Of a stretch of DNA of 64,000 nucleotides, positions 57,608 through 64,000 are shown piece by piece (within the stretch, counting starts at the first letter, position 1; each line of letters begins with the position of its first letter). Source of the stretch: NORP23 sp050302475 (GTDB taxonomy: Bacteria; Pseudomonadota; Alphaproteobacteria; Rhodobacterales; Rhodobacteraceae); assembly GCA_050302475.1 (NCBI GenBank), contig JBNLBF010000005.1, forward strand, positions 84,397 through 148,396, in the 5' to 3' direction. Made by a program: the position numbers and the translations under genes. Under the pieces are notes generated by a model. That model saw only the letters and a program-made list of their open reading frames with translations. It made no database searches and had not been told where the DNA came from.

Positions 57608-58582
57608 ATGCTTAGAAAACAATTGAAGACGCTTGCGCTTGCGACAGGCTTCACATCCGTACTTGTTTCGTCGGCTTTCGCACAGGAAGTGTTGAAATGG
57701 GCGCATGTGTACGAAGAGGGGTCCAACTATCATCAGGCCGCCCTGTGGGCTGCTGACGAGGTTGCCGCCCGCACCGATGGTCGGGTGGAAATTCAGGTAT
57801 TCCCGGCCTCTTCACTGGGGAACGAGGTTGCCATCAACGAAGGTCTGGATATCGGTGCTATCGACATCATTTATACCGGCCCGAGCTTCGTCGAGCGCTA
57901 CTATGGCCCGATCGCGATTTCGGATTATCCGTTCATCATGCGCGATTTCCAGCATTGGGAAGCCTATCGCGAGTCTGATCTGTTTGCGGAACTGTCTCAG
58001 GGGTATCACGACACGACCGGCCACACCGTGGCGGCACTTACCTATTACGGTCAGCGTCATGTGACGTCGAATTTCCCGATCCTCGAACCGGCTGACATGG
58101 AAGGGCTGAAAATCCGCGTGCCGAACTCTCCGCTGATGCTGATGTTCCCGAATGCTGTTGGCGCGAACCCGACGCCGATGGCCTTTAACGAAGTTTATCT
58201 GGCCCTGCAGCAAGGTGTGGTGGACGCACAGGAAAATCCGCTGCCAACGATCCAGTTCAAGAAGTTCTACGAGGTTCAGTCGAACATCAACCTGACGGGC
58301 CATATTCTGAATTCGCTGCTGATCATCGAATCCAACTCGGCGGTTGATCGTGTTGGCGACGATCAGGATGTTGTTGCCGAAGTGCTGCGCGAAGCGGCCA
58401 AGCAGGCATCCGACGGCATCTATCAGTCCGAGCAGGAACTGGTGTCCTGGTTCCGAGAGCAGGGGATCACCGTGAACGAGGTCGATAAAGGACCGTTCCA
58501 GGATGCGGTGAAGCCGATGCTGACCAATCCGGATATGGTTCCCTATACGATGGAGCATTTCGAACGGCTTCAGGCGCTCTGA
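57608..58582 (+). CDS. dctP: TRAP transporter substrate-binding protein DctP
   Basis: A 324-residue periplasmic binding protein with a signal peptide (LKTLALATGFTSVLVSSAFA). The DctP pattern is clear: ASSLGNEVAINEGLDIGAID, the specificity helix GLKIRVPNSPLM and the AFNEVYLALQQGVVDAQENP motif with the carboxylate-binding arginine before it. From its neighbours the substrate is probably an unsaturated uronate or uronic-acid oligomer. GGGAGGA lies 4-10 bases before the ATG at 57,608; a frame from 57,416 is rejected. Confidence 0.93.
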   Translation: MLRKQLKTLALATGFTSVLVSSAFAQEVLKWAHVYEEGSNYHQAALWAADEVAARTDGRVEIQVFPASSLGNEVAINEGLDIGAIDIIYTGPSFVERYYGPIAISDYPFIMRDFQHWEAYRESDLFAELSQGYHDTTGHTVAALTYYGQRHVTSNFPILEPADMEGLKIRVPNSPLMLMFPNAVGANPTPMAFNEVYLALQQGVVDAQENPLPTIQFKKFYEVQSNINLTGHILNSLLIIESNSAVDRVGDDQDVVAEVLREAAKQASDGIYQSEQELVSWFREQGITVNEVDKGPFQDAVKPMLTNPDMVPYTMEHFERLQAL

Positions 58583-58596
58583 GCTGGAATGCCAAC

Positions 58597-59184
58597 ATGA
58601 CAAACCGTGACCAAAGCGGTGAGACAGAAGCTGCGGAAACATCCGCAGCTTCTGCAGCTATGATGGAACTGGATCGTGACAGCGATGTCGATCTGTCTGA
58701 CTTCCGCTGGACGGATATTCCGGGGCTGATCGCCTTCTGGAGTCTGGCCATCATTGTCTTTCTACAGTTTTTCACGCGTTACGTTCTGAATGACTCGCTG
58801 GCCTGGACCGAAGAGATCGCGCGCTACGTGCTGATCGTCGTCGCATTTTCAGGGGCGATCACGGTGTCGCGCAAAGGTACTCATATCTTTCTGGAATTCT
58901 TCTACCGGTTCATCCCGCCAATGGCTGGGAAAATCCTGTCGGTGTTGGTCGAGGTCTGCAACGTCGCCTTCTGGGGGTATCTTGTCTGGCTGGGTATCCA
59001 GTTGTCGAACAAGACCAAGACCAAAATGGCCTCGATCGCCTTTCCCAAAAGCATCGTCTACTGGACCGTGACCGTCTGCATCGCGGTGATGGCGCTTTAT
59101 GCGCTGTTCTGGGTGGTGAAGAAGATCCGTCAAACCCCTGACCAGATCCTGCAAGAGATCGAAGAGCACGCAATTTCGGAGTAA
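58597..59184 (+). CDS. dctQ: TRAP transporter small permease DctQ
   Basis: A 195-residue protein with four hydrophobic segments and the DctQ feature RYVLNDSLAWTEEIARYVLI. About 40 polar residues precede the first helix, longer than average. It forms the membrane complex with DctM. It begins 14 bp after dctP and ends 3 bp before dctM. Confidence 0.92.
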   Translation: MTNRDQSGETEAAETSAASAAMMELDRDSDVDLSDFRWTDIPGLIAFWSLAIIVFLQFFTRYVLNDSLAWTEEIARYVLIVVAFSGAITVSRKGTHIFLEFFYRFIPPMAGKILSVLVEVCNVAFWGYLVWLGIQLSNKTKTKMASIAFPKSIVYWTVTVCIAVMALYALFWVVKKIRQTPDQILQEIEEHAISE

Positions 59185-59187
59185 ACC

Positions 59188-60465
59188 ATGTCCATCCTGT
59201 TCCTGTTCATTGCGCTTTTCATGATGTTGATCCTCGGATTCCCTGTCGCCGTTGCGCTGGGCGCGTCTTCCCTGTTGTTCATCATGACCAACGGCGCGCC
59301 AGATGTTCTGGTGCTGCACAATATGGTCAATGGAATCAACAGCTTCCCGCTGATTGCGGTGCCGTTCTTTATCCTTGCCGGGCATCTGATGAACACGGCG
59401 GGGATCACGACCAAGATATTCAATTTCGCTAGGGCCACGGTGGGCTGGATGTATGGCGGGCTGGGGCATGTGAATATCGGGGCCTCGGTCATTTTTGCGG
59501 GCATGTCGGGAGCGGCGGTGGCTGATGCCGGCGGGCTGGGCAATATCGAGATTAAAGCCATGCGCGAGGCGGGTTATGATACCGACTTCGCCGTTGGCAT
59601 TACGGCGGCGTCTTCGACTATCGGGCCGATCATTCCGCCCTCGCTGCCGTTGGTGGTTTACGGTGTTGTTGGAAACACCTCCATCGGCCAACTGTTTGCG
59701 GCGGGAATTGTCCCCGGTTTCCTGATGGCGTTTTCGCTGATGATCATGGTCGCGTGGTTCTCGCGTCGTCGCAACTATCCGCGCGATGACAGGTTCGAGA
59801 TCATGGTCTGGCTTCGTGCCTTCGCAGACGCGATCCTGCCATTGTTCACACCCATCATCATCGTGGGGGGCATCCTGTTCGGCATCTTCACCCCGACCGA
59901 GGCCGCGATTGCCGCAGTCGCCTATGCCATCATTCTGGGCGTGTTCATCTATCGCACGTTAAACCTGCGTCGCATCCTGCGCGTGTCGATGGACACAATT
60001 GAGACGACCGCGGCGATTATGATGATTGTTGCGGCCTCAGCCGTGTTTGCGTGGATCCTGACGGCAAATCAGGTGGCGCAGCATTTCTCCGCCTGGATGC
60101 TGGAGCTGTCGGACAATAAGTTTGTCCTGCTGCTGGTCATCACGCTGATTGTTCTTGTGGTTGGATGTTTCATGGAAACGCTGGCCGCGATCACCATTCT
60201 GACGCCCGTATTGCTGCCCGTTGCGATGAGCCTTGGTGTTGATCCGGTGCATTTCGGGGTGATCCTGATCCTGAACCTGATGATCGGCCTGCTGACACCG
60301 CCTGTGGGGCTGGTGCTCTATGTGCTGTCCAAAGTTGCTGACGTGCCGTTTGAACGTTGTGTCGTGGCAACCGCCCCGTTCCTGATCCCGCTGATCGTGG
60401 TCCTGTTGCTGTTGACGTTTGTTCCGGAACTGTCCATGTGGTTGCCGACTTATTTCTACAGGTAA
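59188..60465 (+). CDS. dctM: TRAP transporter large permease DctM
   Basis: A 425-residue protein with about 12 hydrophobic segments, the sodium-driven transport subunit. Conserved parts include GMSGAAVADAGGLGNIEIKA and STIGPIIPPSLPLVVYG, plus the late GLLTPPVGLVLYVLSKVADV. Length is normal. It ends the dctPQM operon; an AGGGGGAT/ATCCCCCT hairpin lies right after it. Confidence 0.94.
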   Translation: MSILFLFIALFMMLILGFPVAVALGASSLLFIMTNGAPDVLVLHNMVNGINSFPLIAVPFFILAGHLMNTAGITTKIFNFARATVGWMYGGLGHVNIGASVIFAGMSGAAVADAGGLGNIEIKAMREAGYDTDFAVGITAASSTIGPIIPPSLPLVVYGVVGNTSIGQLFAAGIVPGFLMAFSLMIMVAWFSRRRNYPRDDRFEIMVWLRAFADAILPLFTPIIIVGGILFGIFTPTEAAIAAVAYAIILGVFIYRTLNLRRILRVSMDTIETTAAIMMIVAASAVFAWILTANQVAQHFSAWMLELSDNKFVLLLVITLIVLVVGCFMETLAAITILTPVLLPVAMSLGVDPVHFGVILILNLMIGLLTPPVGLVLYVLSKVADVPFERCVVATAPFLIPLIVVLLLLTFVPELSMWLPTYFYR

Positions 60466-60468
60466 AAG

Positions 60469-60502
60469 AGGGGGATATTCTTGGGTCTTTGTTGATCCCC
60501 CT
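60469..60502. terminator. Hairpin between convergent dctM and acetyltransferase genes
   Basis: AGGGGGAT (60,469-60,476) pairs with ATCCCCCT (60,495-60,502). No T-run follows, so it is a weak terminator candidate placed between convergent genes. Confidence 0.4.
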
Positions 60503-60508
60503 ACGATC

Positions 60509-61153
60509 TCACTTAGGCCCGTAATTTTCTTTGATGACCTTCGCGGGCACGCCTGCAACCAGAACATTTGGCGGTACATCCTTAACAACAACAGCGCCAG
60601 CCGCGACAACGGAACCGTCGCCAATCGTGATATTGTCGATAACAACCGCACCCGTCGAGATGGTTACCTGAGATCCAATATCGCAATTTCCGGATATAAT
60701 TGCGCCGGGATGAATGGTTGAAAAATCCCCAATCGACGTATGATGCCCGATACACGCGGTTCGACCGATACGCACATGTTTCCCGATCTTTGTGTGGCTT
60801 GAAATGACAACACGCACATCAAGTGTCGTACCTGTCGAGAGCGCAACCGTGTCGGAAACGATGGCCGAAGAATGCCGCAGATTTGCGAACCCGAAGCCTT
60901 GGGCTTCCTTCTCTTCAATCCAGTTCCTGCGAAGTGTTGTGCCGAGGGAACAGATCAGTTTGTGATCCGATTTCAGATGATCAATATCATCATTCCAATG
61001 GACCTTCATTCCGTACAATGGCGCAGAACAGTTTTCGGGGTTTAGATTTTCAACCAGCCCTTTGAAGCTGATGTCCGGTTGTTCTGAAAATAAGTCTGTT
61101 ATGACTTCGACATACGGATTGGTGCCGAGAATTAGGATATTATCTGGCCTCAT
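60509..61153 (-). CDS. NeuD/PglD-like sugar O- or N-acyltransferase
   Basis: A 214-residue protein with an N-terminal nucleotide-sugar-binding part (NILILGTNPYVEVITDLFSE) and a C-terminal left-handed beta-helix with hexapeptide repeats (IGKHVRIGRTACIGHHTSIG, ISGNCDIGSQVTISTGAVVI). It likely acetylates a sugar nucleotide for surface polysaccharide. The start at 61,153 overlaps the glycosyltransferase stop by 14 bases, so the two are coupled. Confidence 0.85.
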   Translation of the reverse strand: MRPDNILILGTNPYVEVITDLFSEQPDISFKGLVENLNPENCSAPLYGMKVHWNDDIDHLKSDHKLICSLGTTLRRNWIEEKEAQGFGFANLRHSSAIVSDTVALSTGTTLDVRVVISSHTKIGKHVRIGRTACIGHHTSIGDFSTIHPGAIISGNCDIGSQVTISTGAVVIDNITIGDGSVVAAGAVVVKDVPPNVLVAGVPAKVIKENYGPK

Positions 61154-62240
61154 CAGGTACCCCATTGTACAGGTTCAGCAAAGACTCGACGGACTTTTGC
61201 AGCCCCATCTCTGTGTTCACCAGCGACTTGCAAGCGATCACCATTTTATGGCGTTTTTCCTCGTCCTGCAGGATATCATATATGACATCGGGAAGAGTGT
61301 CATAATCTGTCGACAGGTAATGTTCACCTTTTTTCAGCGGTCCGTCCATCGACAATTCCTCGCTGACAATCAAGGCCTCGCAATTTCCGGCCAGATACCA
61401 CCGCATCCACGGCGTATCCCAAGGGTTCTTGTGAAGATGCACCAAGACGCGTGCGCGGTTAAGAACTCTTGTTCGCTCATCTCCCATCAGCCCATTGAAG
61501 TGGATATCTGTTGAAAGGCCTTTTTCTTCCAGCCTGGATTGCAGCAGCTCAACGCGTTTTTTGCGCCCGGGATTGTTCCGCACGCCACCGATGAACATAA
61601 CGTCGATATCTTTTTCGATGCTGTCGATACGTTCCCCGTAGACCGCCGGCAGGCTTCCGGCGGGAATGAAAGTCGACGGTATGTTTCGCGTACTCAGAAA
61701 TGTCTTTTTCTGGTTCGTGCTGGTGGCGATGTGCGTGAGATAACCGTCTTCATACCCTTGTTTCAAAAACCCGTATTGTTCGATTGCAAATCTCACGCTT
61801 AGCGCATTTGCGCTTGGGTAGGCTTTCTTGTCGGAGTATTTTCCAAGGCCAAACCGGCTAATCAGCGAAAATATGGGCAAGTTCACCAAATTCAGCAACG
61901 GCTTCACATGGACCGGGCTGTAGGAAGCATGGCAAAAGCGCAGCCCCAACTTTTCTGCCCAGTTTTCCAATTCGATCGGCGGAAGCGGTTCAAAGTTCCA
62001 CGCGATAACAACCGGCCGGTCTTCCGGGCGGGTTTTTCTGATCATTTCCCGGGTTCGTCTTAAAGAGGCAACTGAACCTGCCAAAATCACGCAATCGCTT
62101 TGCGTCACAATGTCGTTGCCATCTTTAGTCAGATGAACGCTATAGCCACGATCTTCGATGAATGTTTTTAAGGAAGTCGCCCAAATACCGGGCGCATTCG
62201 CATACACGATAGAAACGGTTGGCGAAGACGGCTTGTCCAT
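61140..62240 (-). CDS. Glycosyltransferase-like protein (GT-B type)
   Basis: A 366-residue protein. The C-terminal half fits a GT-B donor domain: DVMFIGGVRNNPGRKKRVEL, then RARVLVHLHKNPWDTPWMRW and LIVSEELSMDGPLKKGEHYL, resembling CgeB/GT1-type enzymes. The N-terminal half is a divergent acceptor domain. Donor and acceptor are unknown. It probably acts in surface glycan synthesis with the coupled acetyltransferase. AT content is somewhat higher than in neighbouring transporter genes. Confidence 0.72.
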   Translation of the reverse strand: MDKPSSPTVSIVYANAPGIWATSLKTFIEDRGYSVHLTKDGNDIVTQSDCVILAGSVASLRRTREMIRKTRPEDRPVVIAWNFEPLPPIELENWAEKLGLRFCHASYSPVHVKPLLNLVNLPIFSLISRFGLGKYSDKKAYPSANALSVRFAIEQYGFLKQGYEDGYLTHIATSTNQKKTFLSTRNIPSTFIPAGSLPAVYGERIDSIEKDIDVMFIGGVRNNPGRKKRVELLQSRLEEKGLSTDIHFNGLMGDERTRVLNRARVLVHLHKNPWDTPWMRWYLAGNCEALIVSEELSMDGPLKKGEHYLSTDYDTLPDVIYDILQDEEKRHKMVIACKSLVNTEMGLQKSVESLLNLYNGVPDEAR

Positions 62241-62408
62241 TATTCGATACTTGGTTCAATTTCGTAAGCGGTCATCAACTTCTTAAGTCTGTTTGAATCT
62301 TAATTGGGATCCAAAGCCGATTACATGAGTTTCCTCACAGAACTTATATTTTTATTGGGGTTTTAAGCAAATAGGACATATGTAAGTTTCGTCACGTGGG
62401 GTGATGTA

Positions 62409-63263
62409 ATGAAAGAACCGGATTTTGCGAAAGAGCCGTTGATAATCAATCTGGCCCTGACGGGGGCCGTTGCTGACGCCAATAAAAATTCAAATGTGCC
62501 GATTACGCACGAACATATCGTTGAAACTGCAAAGGAATGCGTTACAGCGGGCGCGTCAATTGGTCATTTTCATGTGCGTGACGCGCAAGGACATCCTGTT
62601 TGCGATGCCGAAGCGTTTGGGCGCATTTTTGCAGAACTGCGCGAAGATGAAGTTGCGAAAGACCTAATCCTGTGTGCCACCACCAGCGGTCGGCATGGGC
62701 AGACGGTTGCCCAGCGATGTGAGGTTCTTAACCTCCCGGCTGATATCCGTCCGCAAATGGCGAGCCTGACCTTAAGCTCGGTCAACTTTGTCACCGGAGC
62801 AAGTGTTAACTGCCCGGACACCATTCGCAGTATTGCGGAAGATATGAAGAAAAATAATGTCAAACCCGAGCTGGAGGTGTTTGACATCGGCATGGCGGAA
62901 TTCGCACATGTTCTGATTGCAGAGGGACTGTTAGAGCCGCCATATTATTTCAATATCCTGTTGGGGAATATTGCCGGGCTGAAAACCAATGCGTCACATG
63001 TTGCTGCGGTAATCAATTCCTTGCCCGAAGGCTCCATTTATGCCTTCGCCGGTATCGGGCGGTATCAGCTTCATGCGAACGTCCTAGGGATTACGCACGC
63101 GCACGGCGTGCGAACGGGGTTGGAGGATAATCTGTGGATGGACGCCAACAAGACGCCGGCAACTAACCGAGAGCTGGTGAGCCGGATCGCAAAGATATCG
63201 GAATTGTCGCAACGGCGCGTTGCGTCACCCGGTGAAACACGAGCTATTTTGGAGCTTGACTGA
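62409..63263 (+). CDS. BKACE (DUF849) beta-keto acid cleavage enzyme
   Basis: A 284-residue TIM-barrel protein of the 3-keto-5-aminohexanoate cleavage enzyme family. Members condense a beta-keto acid with acetyl-CoA using a zinc ion; the zinc motif HFHVRD (GASIGHFHVRDAQGHPVCDA) and the N-terminal PLIINLALTGAV are intact. The substrate varies across the family and cannot be read here. It stands between polysaccharide genes, 21 bp before rmlA, an unusual setting for a beta-keto acid enzyme. Confidence 0.88.
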   Translation: MKEPDFAKEPLIINLALTGAVADANKNSNVPITHEHIVETAKECVTAGASIGHFHVRDAQGHPVCDAEAFGRIFAELREDEVAKDLILCATTSGRHGQTVAQRCEVLNLPADIRPQMASLTLSSVNFVTGASVNCPDTIRSIAEDMKKNNVKPELEVFDIGMAEFAHVLIAEGLLEPPYYFNILLGNIAGLKTNASHVAAVINSLPEGSIYAFAGIGRYQLHANVLGITHAHGVRTGLEDNLWMDANKTPATNRELVSRIAKISELSQRRVASPGETRAILELD

Positions 63264-63284
63264 ACACGAGTGGTGGGGACCGCA

Positions 63285-64000
63285 ATGAGCAATCGAAAAG
63301 GTATTGTGCTGGCAGGGGGATCAGGGACGCGTCTCTATCCGTTGACGGCAGCGATATCTAAACAGCTTTTGCCAATTTACGACAAGCCGATGATCTTTTA
63401 TCCGATTTCGGTCCTGATGCTCGCGGGCATTCGCGACATACTTATCATTACAACACCGCGTGACTACCCCGCCTATGTGAGTTTACTGGGTGACGGGGCG
63501 CATTTGGGCGTGAACTTTCAATATGTCATCCAGCCGGAACCTGCGGGCTTGGCGCAGGCGTTTATTCTGGGCGAAGATTTCATCGGGAAATCGTCCGTTG
63601 TCCTGATCCTTGGCGATAATGTTTTTTACGGCGACAGACTGCCAAAAATACTGCAGGCTGCGAATAAGCGCGACCATGGCGCGCAGGTATTTGCCTATAG
63701 GGTCAGCAACCCGCGGGATTTTGGGGTGGTGGAGTTCGATGAGAATTTCAACGCCATCTCCATCGAGGAAAAACCAGACAAACCGAAATCTTCATTTGTG
63801 GTGAGTGGGTTGTATTTCTACGACAATTCAGTGGTTGATATCGCGAAATCCGTCAAACCTTCAGCGCGGGGCGAATTGGAAATCACCGACGTTAATCTGG
63901 CCTATCTGAAAAACAAGGCGCTGAAGGTCAGCGTTTTGGGTCGCGGCGTTGCCTGGCTGGATACCGGCAGCTTCGCGGGTCTGATCGATGCAGGAAATTT
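63285..64000 (+). CDS. rmlA: Glucose-1-phosphate thymidylyltransferase (cut by window end)
   Basis: RmlA makes dTDP-glucose, the first step to dTDP-rhamnose for O-antigen or capsule. The first 238 codons are present and no stop is reached. The nucleotide-binding motif GIVLAGGSGTRLYPLT and the following SKQLLPIYDKPMIFYPISVL are diagnostic, with LGDNVFYGD and EEKPDKPKSSFVVSGLYFYD further on. About 50 residues are missing. It starts 21 bp after the BKACE gene; rmlBCD are probably beyond the edge. Confidence 0.95.
   Translation, partial: MSNRKGIVLAGGSGTRLYPLTAAISKQLLPIYDKPMIFYPISVLMLAGIRDILIITTPRDYPAYVSLLGDGAHLGVNFQYVIQPEPAGLAQAFILGEDFIGKSSVVLILGDNVFYGDRLPKILQAANKRDHGAQVFAYRVSNPRDFGVVEFDENFNAISIEEKPDKPKSSFVVSGLYFYDNSVVDIAKSVKPSARGELEITDVNLAYLKNKALKVSVLGRGVAWLDTGSFAGLIDAGN

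Noticed and set aside
1..64000. tRNA, rRNA or CRISPR arrays
   Set aside because: No T-loop-like GGTTCGAATCC with acceptor stems, no rRNA sequence and no regularly spaced direct repeats were seen on reading the window.
1..64000. Insertion sequences, integrases or phage genes
   Set aside because: No transposase, integrase or phage structural protein is among the open frames, although three cargo blocks interrupt conserved gene order; if mobile elements brought them, none remain.

Overview
The window looks like a chromosomal segment of a Rhodobacterales (roseobacter-type) alphaproteobacterium. The signs are a short, zinc-less adenylate kinase, a 7Fe ferredoxin next to CarD, a Suv3-like helicase followed by an Hsp15-like S4 protein, a LysR/DUF1127 pair, TRAP transporters, and no rpmJ between secY/adk and rpsM. 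These are assignments by protein resemblance; no database search was made.

Positions 1-28,520 carry the translation supercluster: the 3' end of tuf, then S10 (rpsJ rplC rplD rplW // rplB rpsS rplV rpsC rplP // rpmC rpsQ), spc (rplN rplX rplE rpsN rpsH rplF rplR rpsE rpmD // rplO secY adk) and alpha (rpsM rpsK rpoA rplQ). At each // the order is broken by unrelated cargo. Cargo 1 (2.6-7.1 kb) has a P-loop kinase, an AraC regulator, two NAD(P)-dependent oxidoreductase-fold proteins and a CPBP protease. Cargo 2 (9.9-15.2 kb) has an alanine-dehydrogenase-like enzyme with a structured leader, a GH3 hydrolase, GNAT, DoxX-like and small proteins, and an AT-rich patch with a tiny membrane protein plus a ribbon-helix-helix protein. 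Cargo 3 (19.5-23.0 kb) has a DMP19-like protein, two tandem ArsR-SRPBCC modules and a Tat-exported metallo-beta-lactamase-fold protein. Most breaks are bounded by a hairpin terminator, and the resumed ribosomal segments at rpmC and rplO have their own sigma70-like promoter (TTGCNN-17-TATACG).

Positions 28.5-49.9 kb are mixed housekeeping and accessory genes: a structured non-coding stretch, an alpha/beta hydrolase overlapping a cytochrome P450, LysR/DUF1127, lipase and SCP2 proteins, an outer-membrane barrel, helicase and S4 protein, ferredoxin, CarD, cobS/cobT, a Nudix-like regulator / SPFH / NAD-kinase-like operon with a palindromic operator, a CcdA/thioredoxin pair, and an arylsulfotransferase / small membrane protein / sulfotransferase operon.

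Positions 50-60.5 kb are carbohydrate uptake: malEFG with divergent malK, then kduD-kduI-gntR (unsaturated uronate metabolism) divergent from a TRAP transporter, with a pair of 17-bp direct repeats between them. From 60.5 kb to the end are surface-polysaccharide genes (acetyltransferase, glycosyltransferase, rmlA cut by the window edge) around a DUF849/BKACE enzyme.

The best candidates for something undescribed are the Nudix-like/SPFH/NAD-kinase-like operon, the pseudoknot-like non-coding stretch after rplQ, the ribosome-binding-site-masking leader before the alanine-dehydrogenase-like gene, and the small membrane/RHH gene pair.
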